From Deltaproteobacteria bacterium (GTDB taxonomy: Bacteria > Desulfobacterota > Desulfobacteria > Desulfobacterales > Desulfosalsimonadaceae), in NCBI GenBank assembly GCA_024280875.1, contig JAJRPH010000491.1, positions 1 through 9,870 on the forward strand: a stretch of DNA of 9,870 bases, in the 5' to 3' direction. The notes beneath the pieces are model-generated. The model worked only from the letters and a program-made list of their open reading frames with translations, was not told the origin of the DNA and did no database searches. The position numbers were made by a program, and so were the translations under genes. Every line of letters begins with the position of its first letter. The stretch's first letter is position 1. Positions 1 through 6,005 of the stretch are shown here, one piece after another.

Positions 1-1050
1 TATCCGGGCGGAAGTCATGGCATCATACTGATCGGCAAGACTGACAATTCTGCTGTACAAATCCAGGGGAAAAGATTTTTTAACCGCCGGATAGCCGGTG
101 TGGTTATAAAACATGTGATGTTCAAACGCGACGATTGCAGAACGGATAGAAAAAAAATCCACATGCTTCATCTTCAAAAGCAATCGGACACCTTCAACAG
201 GATGTTTTTTTATCACCTGCCATTCTTCATCAGTCAGTTCAGATGTTTTATTCAAGATCCTGCCGGGGATTTCCAGCTTTCCAATGTCATGGAACAACGA
301 AACCATACCGAGTTCTATCAGCTGTTTCATATTCAACCCCAGCCTCTGGCCCAATGCGACGGACATGATGCTGACATTCACACAATGATGATATGTGTAT
401 TCATCATAGTTTTTTATAGATGTCATGCCCAGCAGAAGCTGTTCCTGATCGATAATATGATCAACCAGAGATACAATCATCCGCTTGGCTTTTTTAAGAG
501 CAACCTTTTCTCCATGCTGAATTTTATTCATCACCCCCTGGGTAAAGGAAACAGCCTTAAAATAAGACTTTTTAACCATCTTTCGGGCATCTAAAATATC
601 GTCTTCAACAATTTTTCTCAGCACAAAAACAGCAATATTGTTTATATGGGATATCTTCTGCTCAATGATTTCAAACGGCTTTATTGCAGGGGCCTTAACA
701 AACGCTTCCATTAAACTAATTATATCATTTGTTCCCGCTCCGGATTTTATAATAATTGTACCGACTTCCAATGTTCTGAAAAGCCGAACAAGGTAGTCAA
801 AATTAATCATGACCGCTGAAGAATAACGAATCCGGAATTCATTCACAAAAAAGAAATCGCCTCTTAACTCAAGGATAAAATCACCTTCATATCTGATAAA
901 TTCATTAACCAGGAAAACAAAATTATTGACGGCCTTAGCGACAGCGATATTTTTTACGTGATGAACTTCAGCAGATCGCAATACTACAGCCAGTTGATTG
1001 ATTAAATCTATTTTCGTTTTCGGAGAATCAACCCTATTTTTGGCTTTCAT
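1..1050 (-). CDS. HD-GYP-type metal-dependent phosphohydrolase, C-terminus beyond window
   Basis: 350 codons are visible from the ATG at 1050; no stop occurs before the left edge, so the protein is partial. Residues ~1-130 form a non-catalytic N-terminal module of alternating hydrophobic helices and strands. Residues ~205-350 are an HD-GYP-type domain: HHCVNVS at 221-227, HDIGK at 254-258, HP at 283-284, FEHHMFYNHTGYP at 309-321 and DQYDAMTSAR at 340-349. HD-GYP proteins usually hydrolyse cyclic di-GMP using a bi- or trinuclear metal site. Here the usual HHExxDGxGYP signature reads HHMFYNHTGYP: the Glu is Met and the Asp-Gly is Asn-His, so activity may be altered. No signal peptide or membrane segment is visible, so it is probably cytoplasmic. 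The start lies 17 bases inside the end of the HEAT-repeat gene and has its own AAAAGGAT site 6 bases upstream, which implies co-transcription. Substrate is inferred from family only. Confidence 0.85.
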   Translation of the reverse strand, partial: MKAKNRVDSPKTKIDLINQLAVVLRSAEVHHVKNIAVAKAVNNFVFLVNEFIRYEGDFILELRGDFFFVNEFRIRYSSAVMINFDYLVRLFRTLEVGTIIIKSGAGTNDIISLMEAFVKAPAIKPFEIIEQKISHINNIAVFVLRKIVEDDILDARKMVKKSYFKAVSFTQGVMNKIQHGEKVALKKAKRMIVSLVDHIIDQEQLLLGMTSIKNYDEYTYHHCVNVSIMSVALGQRLGLNMKQLIELGMVSLFHDIGKLEIPGRILNKTSELTDEEWQVIKKHPVEGVRLLLKMKHVDFFSIRSAIVAFEHHMFYNHTGYPAVKKSFPLDLYSRIVSLADQYDAMTSARI

Positions 1051-2689
1051 GATCTATCCTTTTAATCGCAGAGTCTGAAAATTCCTTTAATAATCTATTA
1101 TTATTTCTTTGACACTTATATAAAAAAGGCAAGGCATCCCGGCTGGCGATAAGCCCCAGACTGTAAGCTGCGCAAGCCCTGCTTTCATAAACCTTTGAAT
1201 TGAAAAAAAGTGTTTTTTTCATCAGAATTTTGATCAGGCAGTCAATCATTTCTTTATCTTTCCAGCGTGACAGAATATGAAAATACTCTTTTTTTTCATT
1301 AAATTCTTTATTCTGAAAAGTTTTCTCAAAAATTTTACCCAGAAGAACTTTTCGCGCTTCGTTTGACGACAGACTTCCCAACGCCCTTATCGCCGTAAAT
1401 TTTAACTGAATTTCGGAATCATTTTCAAGACCTTCAATGATTGACGAAAGAGCGCGTGAATCCCCCAATTCTCCGAGGGTTCGAATGACTTCAATCTTGA
1501 CGCGGGTTTCCGGATGATTGACTTTTTTCAAAAGATAATCGACGGCCCGCTTGTCTCCAATCTCCCGAAGAACATAAATAATATTCCTCACAACATACCA
1601 TTCCGGACTGTTAAGGCCTTTAGTAACCGTCATAAAATCTTTGGGCCCCAGAAGAGCAAGAACGTCAATAACCACTTTTCGGGCATGTATAGTTTTCAGG
1701 GTTGATAATAAGTTCATAAACGGCGGGATGGCGTTTTTATCAAAATAACTGATCAGCTCTTTCAGCGAAGCGAAATCGGTTTTTTCTCCGCTGTCTAAAT
1801 ATTCACCTAAAAGATAAATAATATGCTCACTGCCGACAAAAAAAATAATCTTTTGAATGTTATCTTTTACAACATCCGTAACTTTAACATTTGACGCAAT
1901 CTTTTTAAGTCTTGCCAGGGTTTTAGTCGCTGATTCGAAGTTTCCTATGTTTACCGCATATTCGATAGCACTTTTAAAAAAATCGGCAATTTCTGAAAAT
2001 TCTACGTTCGATTTCGCTTTGTAAAAAATCTCGAAGATAATATCCATAAACTTATCAACTTTATCATTCGTATCCTCTTCAAGTTCATGAAAAAGCATTT
2101 TCAGATCATCATCCTCAATCGTGATGATATCAATCTCTTTAATCTTATCACTCGTTACCAGTGAATTATCATAAATGGCCTTAAACTTGCCCGGGTCATT
2201 TTTTTTCTTTTTTGCCTGCGAAATCGCCTGTTCTTCATAGTCCTCATCTGCTAAGAACTCATCTTCCACAATATAACGAATATACTGAAAATCATTCTCC
2301 CAGAACAACGTTACCGTATCATCATCCAGGACTTCATTATCAAAATCCAGGGAAATCACCTTTAAAAATGCTGACATCTCCACAAAAGAAATTTTTTCCT
2401 GAAAGGTCAATTCACGTAATCCGTCTTTAAAGAAAAAAAATGCCAGATTATCGTCTTTTTGCTCGTTATTATGATAGATCAATTTCTCACCATAAAAAAT
2501 ATCATATAGCCGGATATTTAATACCAGCTTGTCATGAAAACAAAAGAAGGCTTTGAATTTCTCATATGTGTCTTCAAGGGTATTCACATATATCGGATTA
2601 TTATCAGGATACATCCGAAGGTTTTTTTTCGCCTTCAGCAACATCTTAATGACAATCTTAGCCGCTTTAATATCTTCGCCATATTCCAT
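1034..2689 (-). CDS. HEAT-repeat protein paired with an HD-GYP protein
   Basis: 551 residues, start ATG at 2689 preceded by AAAGGTAG 6 bases away, stop TAG at 1034. Residues ~1-130 are a helix/strand module (with YPDNNP at 27-32 and FYGEKLIYH at 65-73). Residues ~143-215 are acidic and charged with a lysine cluster (KKKK at 160-163), probably a linker. From ~320 to 545 there are repeated helical pairs typical of HEAT repeats, best seen at VVRNIIYVLREIGDKRAVD (366-384), VKIEVIRTLGELGDSRALS (397-415) and FTAIRALGSLSSNEARKVL (431-449), ending with ACAAYSLGLIASRDALPFL (505-523). HEAT arrays are protein-interaction scaffolds; no catalytic motif is seen. The 17-base overlap with the HD-GYP gene suggests it is a partner or regulator of that protein. 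It is visibly more AT-rich than the kor-leu genes. The cellular role is unknown; no signal peptide or membrane helix is apparent. Confidence 0.85.
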   Translation of the reverse strand: MEYGEDIKAAKIVIKMLLKAKKNLRMYPDNNPIYVNTLEDTYEKFKAFFCFHDKLVLNIRLYDIFYGEKLIYHNNEQKDDNLAFFFFKDGLRELTFQEKISFVEMSAFLKVISLDFDNEVLDDDTVTLFWENDFQYIRYIVEDEFLADEDYEEQAISQAKKKKNDPGKFKAIYDNSLVTSDKIKEIDIITIEDDDLKMLFHELEEDTNDKVDKFMDIIFEIFYKAKSNVEFSEIADFFKSAIEYAVNIGNFESATKTLARLKKIASNVKVTDVVKDNIQKIIFFVGSEHIIYLLGEYLDSGEKTDFASLKELISYFDKNAIPPFMNLLSTLKTIHARKVVIDVLALLGPKDFMTVTKGLNSPEWYVVRNIIYVLREIGDKRAVDYLLKKVNHPETRVKIEVIRTLGELGDSRALSSIIEGLENDSEIQLKFTAIRALGSLSSNEARKVLLGKIFEKTFQNKEFNEKKEYFHILSRWKDKEMIDCLIKILMKKTLFFNSKVYESRACAAYSLGLIASRDALPFLYKCQRNNNRLLKEFSDSAIKRIDHESQK

Positions 2690-2737
2690 TCAGTCTACCT
2701 TTATTGCATTCATTTTATCGCTGCAGGCAGCAAAAAA

Positions 2738-2751
2738 TTTACCGCGGTAAA
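2738..2751. promoter_or_regulatory. 14-bp perfect palindrome, candidate operator
   Basis: tttaccgcggtaaa is a perfect 14-bp palindrome with a GC core in very AT-rich surroundings, centred about 55 bases upstream of the HEAT gene start. This position suits a repressor or dimeric-regulator site within the leader or promoter of the HEAT/HD-GYP operon. No regulator family is recognised and no second copy is seen in the window. Confidence 0.35.
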
Positions 2752-2943
2752 GTTAAATTTTTCTTTTTCTAACATAATTATTTGAAATTGTAAAAAGTTT
2801 TCCGTTTCCTGTAATTAATATGTACGACAAAAAGCCAATTATTTGATAAAAAAGTTGTTCTTGAATTATATAATACATGTGTTAATTTTAATACTAAATG
2901 CCTTCATGACCGCTTGCCTCGGATTCAAAGTGGCATAATTTAA

Positions 2944-2975
2944 ATCTGCGACTCATCCACCTGCGCTTATCTGCG
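2944..2975. repeat. CTGCG short-repeat patch
   Basis: CTGCG occurs three times in 30 bases (2946-2950, 2961-2965, 2971-2975), twice inside ATCTGCG. From memory, patches of ATCTGCG-type repeats are dispersed in intergenic regions of many bacterial genomes, including Desulfobacterota, and this looks like a diverged copy. No function is assigned. Confidence 0.3.
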
Positions 2976-3108
2976 TTATAAAAATTATATCGGCATTCAA
3001 TTTCCACCAAAAAATACGAACGGCTTTTCCACAGAAAATTAAACAATAAAACCAGCTTTCAAATGAATGGAGGCAGTTCCAGGTTGATATCCAGATTGCT
3101 ATAAGCCC

Positions 3109-3129
3109 TATTCACATAATCAGTGAATA
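3109..3129. promoter_or_regulatory. Inverted repeat upstream of the microprotein gene
   Basis: TATTCAC and GTGAATA form perfect 7-bp arms around a 7-base spacer, centred about 60 bases upstream of the start codon at 3180. The spacing suits a dimeric regulator site near a promoter. It could be chance in this AT-rich stretch. Confidence 0.3.
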
Positions 3130-3165
3130 TTTAGGATAACCTGCTGATAAATATTGCAATTTATT

Positions 3166-3172
3166 AAGGAGG
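3166..3172 (+). promoter_or_regulatory. Strong Shine-Dalgarno for the 47-aa microprotein
   Basis: AAGGAGG lies 7 bases before the ATG at 3180. This near-perfect anti-16S match at ideal spacing is the main reason for calling such a short frame a real gene. Confidence 0.8.
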
Positions 3173-3179
3173 TAGTTTT

Positions 3180-3323
3180 ATGTACAACAAGGATCGTCGA
3201 AAAAGCATGGAAAGAAGATATGTTATTGAACGAAGATTAGTAAATAATCCTACGTATCATGGTCCCCAGCAAAGAAAAATTTTAGACAGAAGGTGTGGAA
3301 TCGATCGAAGGCAGATATTTTAA
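3180..3323 (+). CDS. Arginine-rich (D/E)RR-repeat microprotein, 47 aa
   Basis: 47 codons, ATG at 3180, TAA at 3321-3323. The peptide carries DRR at 5-7, ERR at 11-13, ERR at 17-19, QRK at 31-33, DRR at 36-38 and DRR at 42-44. The first three and the last two are spaced exactly six residues apart, separated by NNPTYHGPQ (22-30). I recall similar short proteins with GPERRSGKDRR-like repeats in Desulfobacterota, but their function is unknown to me. It is very basic, hydrophilic and lacks a signal peptide or membrane segment; one Cys is at 39. A regular acid-Arg-Arg hexad could form a charged helix binding nucleic acid, nucleotide or a protein partner, but this is speculation. It stands alone on the plus strand with its own upstream region, so it is probably monocistronic. 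Confidence 0.75.
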   Translation: MYNKDRRKSMERRYVIERRLVNNPTYHGPQQRKILDRRCGIDRRQIF

Positions 3324-3367
3324 TCATTCGTTCTTTCGATCAACTGGTCTTTTGAGCATCCTGTCTT

Positions 3368-3574
3368 TTAATTATCGTGGATCACGCAAAGATTTTTAGC
3401 ATAACGCTGTTTTTCCTTCACATTCACCTGACGTGAAATCATAAACCGTTCCTGGGGAGATCCGGCGCCATGAATGGACTCTGTCAGGTACCCCACCGTA
3501 GCTGTTCCCAAAGTCAGATTTTCAATAAAACGAAGAGTGCGCATACGGTTCTGCGTGGATATTTCCGGGTTGCC
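3368..3574 (-). pseudogene. C-terminal relic of a 4-hydroxybutyryl-CoA dehydratase-like protein
   Basis: A frame of 68 residues ending in TAA at 3368 reads like the extreme C-terminus of 4-hydroxybutyryl-CoA dehydratase/vinylacetyl-CoA isomerase in the 4-hydroxyphenylacetate 3-hydroxylase superfamily: NRMRTLRFIENLTLG, then VGYLTESIHGAGSPQ, then a basic tail with YAKNL. Full family members are about 480-500 residues, so some 420 N-terminal residues, including the Fe-S and most FAD contacts, are absent. In this frame a stop lies just upstream, inside the last codons of the enoyl-CoA hydratase gene, and there is no plausible start before the internal Met. The homology begins immediately after the hydratase stop, which implies a clean deletion. 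GSPQ-ERF appears one residue short compared with the usual GSPQAQR. The family assignment is from memory of the motif. Confidence 0.75.
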
Positions 3575-3576
3575 TT

Positions 3577-4347
3577 TTATTTTCCTTTAAATACCGGCTC
3601 TCTTTTTTCAAAAAAAGCCGTAAAACCTTCAATAGCATCTTGAGATGATGCAACTATCTTACTGCCTTCCGACTCCATTTCAAGACCCTTGTCCAGACTT
3701 TCATAAATCCCGGCCGAGATGGCTTTTAATACACAACTGACCGCGAGAGGGGGACGTGTTGCAAGGTGCTTGGCAAAATCAAACGTTACATCCATCAGAG
3801 TTTCTGCAGCAGCTATCTTGTTCACCAGTCCGATGTCAAGGGCTTGTCTGGCATCAAGACGCTTACTGAAAAGTATCATATCCAGAGCTTTTGCTTTTCC
3901 AATAATACGGTAAAGACGCTGTGTACCGCCCCACCCGGGAATAATGCCCAGATTCAGTTCCGTCAGTCCGATTTTTGATTTGGGTGAATCCGCCATAATC
4001 CTGAAATGACAGGACAAGGCCAGCTCAAGCCCGCCGCCCAGGGCATGACCATTGATGGCAGCAATTGTCGGTTTTTCAAATCGATCAACCCTTCTCCACA
4101 ACTCCCTACCTTTGGCCCCGAGCCCTGGGGATTTTGCAGCATCCGCAACATCCATTCCGGCTGAAAAACATTTTTCTCCGGCACCGGTAAGTATTACCAC
4201 ACGGATATCCTGATCATTTTCAATTTCATCAAGAATTTTTTCTAAGTCTTCCATAGCGGCCATGCTCCAGCTGTTTGCCGGCGGCCGGTTGATGGTTACC
4301 AGTGCGCTCCTGTCTTTTTTTTTATAAGTTAAATTATCATAAGCCAT
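3577..4347 (-). CDS. Enoyl-CoA hydratase/isomerase family protein (crotonase fold)
   Basis: 256 residues, the normal length for a single-domain crotonase; ATG at 4347 is preceded by AAAGGA about 9 bases upstream. The oxyanion-hole segments are CFSAGMDVAD (60-69) and NGHALGGGLELAL (99-111). Glu108 and Glu130 (in IGLTELNLGIIPGWGGTQRL, 126-145) match the two catalytic glutamates (144 and 164) of rat mitochondrial enoyl-CoA hydratase, so hydration of a 2-enoyl-CoA is plausible. The exact substrate cannot be read from sequence. The enzyme is cytoplasmic with no targeting signal. It is the only intact gene between two relics of CoA-ester enzymes (an acyl-CoA dehydrogenase upstream, a hydroxyacyl-CoA dehydratase-like fragment downstream), suggesting it once belonged to a fatty, aromatic or hydroxy-acid degradation cluster. 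A nested palindrome upstream separates it from the relic, so it probably has its own promoter in 4348-4400. Confidence 0.92.
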   Translation of the reverse strand: MAYDNLTYKKKDRSALVTINRPPANSWSMAAMEDLEKILDEIENDQDIRVVILTGAGEKCFSAGMDVADAAKSPGLGAKGRELWRRVDRFEKPTIAAINGHALGGGLELALSCHFRIMADSPKSKIGLTELNLGIIPGWGGTQRLYRIIGKAKALDMILFSKRLDARQALDIGLVNKIAAAETLMDVTFDFAKHLATRPPLAVSCVLKAISAGIYESLDKGLEMESEGSKIVASSQDAIEGFTAFFEKREPVFKGK

Positions 4348-4401
4348 GATAAATATCCTTTTTTTGCTTATCCACTTTAGTTATGTTGATTTTAATGTCC
4401 A

Positions 4402-4475
4402 AAAATTCAGGCAATTACCGGCAGGCACGGTGGCCTGCCCTACGAGATTTTGCGATAAGTAATTGCCTGAATTTT
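4402..4475. repeat. 74-bp nested palindromic (REP/MITE-like) element
   Basis: The outer arms are a perfect 17-bp inverted repeat (4402-4418 and 4459-4475; aaaattcaggcaattac and its complement). Inside is a second hairpin with GGCAGGC (4420-4426) and GCCTGCC (4433-4439) around a 6-base loop. The inner GGCAGGC...GCCTGCCCTAC motif resembles REP-like dispersed repeats often associated with IS200/IS605-type transposases; this is from memory. The right edge coincides with the TAA that ends the acyl-CoA dehydrogenase relic. It could act as a transcription or mRNA-stability barrier between that relic and the enoyl-CoA hydratase gene. Confidence 0.7.
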
Positions 4476-5237
4476 AGAGGTCCATAGCCTGAATACCGCT
4501 GGTCCCTTCAAAAATTGAAGTAATTTTACAGTCGCGGGCATACTGTTCTACCGGAAAATCTTTGCAATACCCCGCGCCGCCATATACCTGCATAGCCTGA
4601 ATACATACCTCATACCCGTGTACGGACAAATAATCTTTTATTAACGGCGTCAGCAATTCAAACATGTCATTATTTTTTTCACGGTCTTCATCAGATTCTG
4701 AAAGCAAAGATTCGGTACAAGAAAAATTGAAATTCCTTTTGTTCCTGCCGGGTCCTCTTCTATGCGGGCAAGTACCGGATGAATGATATTATCGCATAAA
4801 TCATGATCTCCATTGGTAATAAATATTTTGTTTCCGGTTAAGGTATATGTCACGTCATTATTTTTTACCGCCGTGGTAGTCAAGGCGCCGACATCTGTTC
4901 CCGCGTTTGCTTCAGTGAGCAACATGGTGCCCCCCAGTTCTCCGGCAACAAGTCGTTTAACATATTTTTCTTTCTGTTCGTCCGTACCGTATTTTTCAAT
5001 CATGTCGGCCGTGCCGTTTCCCATGGCAGCATAGGCGTAAAACGCCCGGTTGGCCCCCATAAAGTATTCCACGGCAGCCGAGGCTACAAGGCCGGGAATC
5101 CCCTGCCCTCCCATTTCAGCCGGAACTGAAAGATTACCCCATTCACTTTCCAAAAGCAGCTTATGAGCCCGGTGAAGATTTTCCGGGACTTTTACTTTTC
5201 CATTATCAAATGCGACACCCTTTTCATCCATGGTAGG
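4474..5237 (-). pseudogene. Acyl-CoA dehydrogenase relic with deletions and frameshift
   Basis: Two out-of-frame pieces match one protein of the ~590-aa acyl-CoA dehydrogenase family (the DmdC-like long class). Piece one runs from about 5237 to 4713: PTMDEKGVAFDNGKVKVPEN, SVPAEMGGQG, YFMGANRAFYAY, then the FAD-contact segment GGTMLLTEANAGTDVGALTT, NKIFITNGDHDL and GISIFLVP. Piece two runs from about 4707 to the TAA at 4474-4476: SESDEDREKNNDMFELLTP, YGGAGYCKDFPVEQYARD and IFEGTSGIQAMDL. Between FLVP and SESDE, intact relatives have roughly 160-170 more residues; here the junction (about 4705-4713) also changes frame. About 60 N-terminal residues are missing, replaced by an antisense hydrolase fragment, and the usual C-terminal extension after GIQAMDL is lost where the palindromic repeat begins. 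No functional dehydrogenase can be made. It is minus-strand, like the kor genes upstream. Confidence 0.88.
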
Positions 5238-5418
5238 CACCCATGACATCCTGCTTGATGATACACGACGGCTGGAAAAAGCATTAATCCAAAAATCCAT
5301 CCAACACACTGCCAGCTATTTTCCAAATCAGGGCCACGCATTTCATCTGCTCGGCTTAAGCAACCAGGCAATAGTATTCTGGAAGGAAAATCTGGCTTTT
5401 CTTGCAGGGGTTGCATGA
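5230..5418 (+). pseudogene. C-terminal stub of an alpha/beta hydrolase
   Basis: On the plus strand, 62 codons (ATG 5230, TGA 5416-5418) resemble the last part of an esterase/lipase of the hormone-sensitive-lipase class: VGTHDILLDDTRRLEKAL near the start, the segment that carries the catalytic acid in that family; NQGHAFHLL, which would hold the catalytic His; and a terminal helix with FWKENLAFLAGV. The nucleophile half (GDSAG-type motif) and some 200 or more residues are missing. Recognisable sequence starts at about 5233, exactly where the minus-strand acyl-CoA dehydrogenase relic starts in the other direction, so the two fragments are joined by a rearrangement. No Shine-Dalgarno is seen before 5230. 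It converges on korC. The assignment rests on motif resemblance only, but the plus-strand frame reads far more protein-like than the minus frames at the same bases. Confidence 0.65.
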
Positions 5419-5454
5419 CTGGAGACTGCCATTGTCTGTTTAGCATCTAATCGG

Positions 5455-6003
5455 TTATTTTGATTGAAACTGCCGGACCAATTCAACCCCTAAGTCCACA
5501 GCTTGAAAATTTGTTTCATGGAATTCTTGGGCAAACCGTTCTGCGATCAGACTTTTGATTGACTCGATCCGGACAAGTTCCGTAACGGCGACAACCGCCC
5601 CCAGTACGCAGATATTTAAAACAACCGGTTTTTTGATTTTATCCATAACCGCATCATAAAAGGGAAGCTCAATTCTACGGGCATCGACTTTTCGGGAGTT
5701 TTTAACCAGACGGCTGTCAGTAACGAGCAGTCCGCCGGGGCGAATCATTTCCTGATATTTGTTAAAAGCTTCCTGTGTCAGGCAAATCAATACATTGGCC
5801 TGGGTCACCCGGGGAAAATAAATGGGCTTATCCCAGATGATCACATCGCTTCGCGTTGCCCCGCCTCTTGCCGCAGCCCCATAGGATTGCGCCTGAACCG
5901 CGTTTAACGATTCATAACGCACGGCTGCTTCCGCCATCAGAATGGCAGCAGTGATGACCCCCTGACCGCCGGACCCGGAAAATAAAAGTCTGATTTTTTC
6001 CAT
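5455..6003 (-). CDS. korC: 2-oxoacid:ferredoxin oxidoreductase, gamma subunit
   Basis: 182 residues, the usual size of the separate gamma subunit, with the family opening FSGSGGQGV at 8-16 and the segment QSYGAAARGGATRSDV at 39-54. In this enzyme family the gamma subunit or domain helps bind coenzyme A. With KorD, KorA and KorB it completes a four-subunit cytoplasmic enzyme that turns a 2-oxoacid plus CoA into acyl-CoA and CO2 while reducing ferredoxin, or the reverse. The ATG at 6003 follows the korB stop by 2 bases; the only upstream purine tract is GCAAGAAAAAATAATC, a weak ribosome site, so translation is probably coupled to korB. It is the last gene of the kor set; downstream is only the convergent hydrolase stub and a dehydrogenase relic. 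Confidence 0.93.
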   Translation of the reverse strand: MEKIRLLFSGSGGQGVITAAILMAEAAVRYESLNAVQAQSYGAAARGGATRSDVIIWDKPIYFPRVTQANVLICLTQEAFNKYQEMIRPGGLLVTDSRLVKNSRKVDARRIELPFYDAVMDKIKKPVVLNICVLGAVVAVTELVRIESIKSLIAERFAQEFHETNFQAVDLGVELVRQFQSK

Positions 6004-6005
6004 GA

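Larger units (their letters stand above)
2690..3179. other. AT-rich divergent intergenic region
   Basis: About 490 bases separate the minus-strand HEAT gene from the plus-strand microprotein gene, so the promoters of both should lie here. I see no convincing open frame on either strand, no tRNA-like fold and no hairpin followed by a T-run. It contains a 14-bp perfect palindrome (2738-2751), a short CTGCG-containing repeat (2944-2975) and a 7-bp-arm inverted repeat (3109-3129). No -35/-10 pair is good enough to name a promoter with confidence. Confidence 0.6.

Noticed and set aside
100..594. 164-codon open frame on the plus strand
   Set aside because: It lies fully antisense to the HD-GYP gene, whose catalytic motifs are clear in the minus frame that runs off the window edge.
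3059..3112. Short minus-strand peptide (NRAYSNLDINLELPPFI then stop) as a possible gene relic
   Set aside because: Only 17 residues, no recognisable family and no supporting flanking frame.
2690..3179. Possible RNA gene or CRISPR in the long intergenic region
   Set aside because: No regularly spaced direct repeats, no cloverleaf and no strong terminator hairpin were found by eye.
3719..4184. Several open frames of 60-75 codons overlapping the enoyl-CoA hydratase gene
   Set aside because: They are shadows of an intact, full-length gene with both catalytic residues.
5192..5446. Minus-strand frame as the N-terminus of the acyl-CoA dehydrogenase
   Set aside because: Beyond ~5237 no minus frame resembles the dehydrogenase N-terminus, whereas the plus frame reads as a hydrolase C-terminus.
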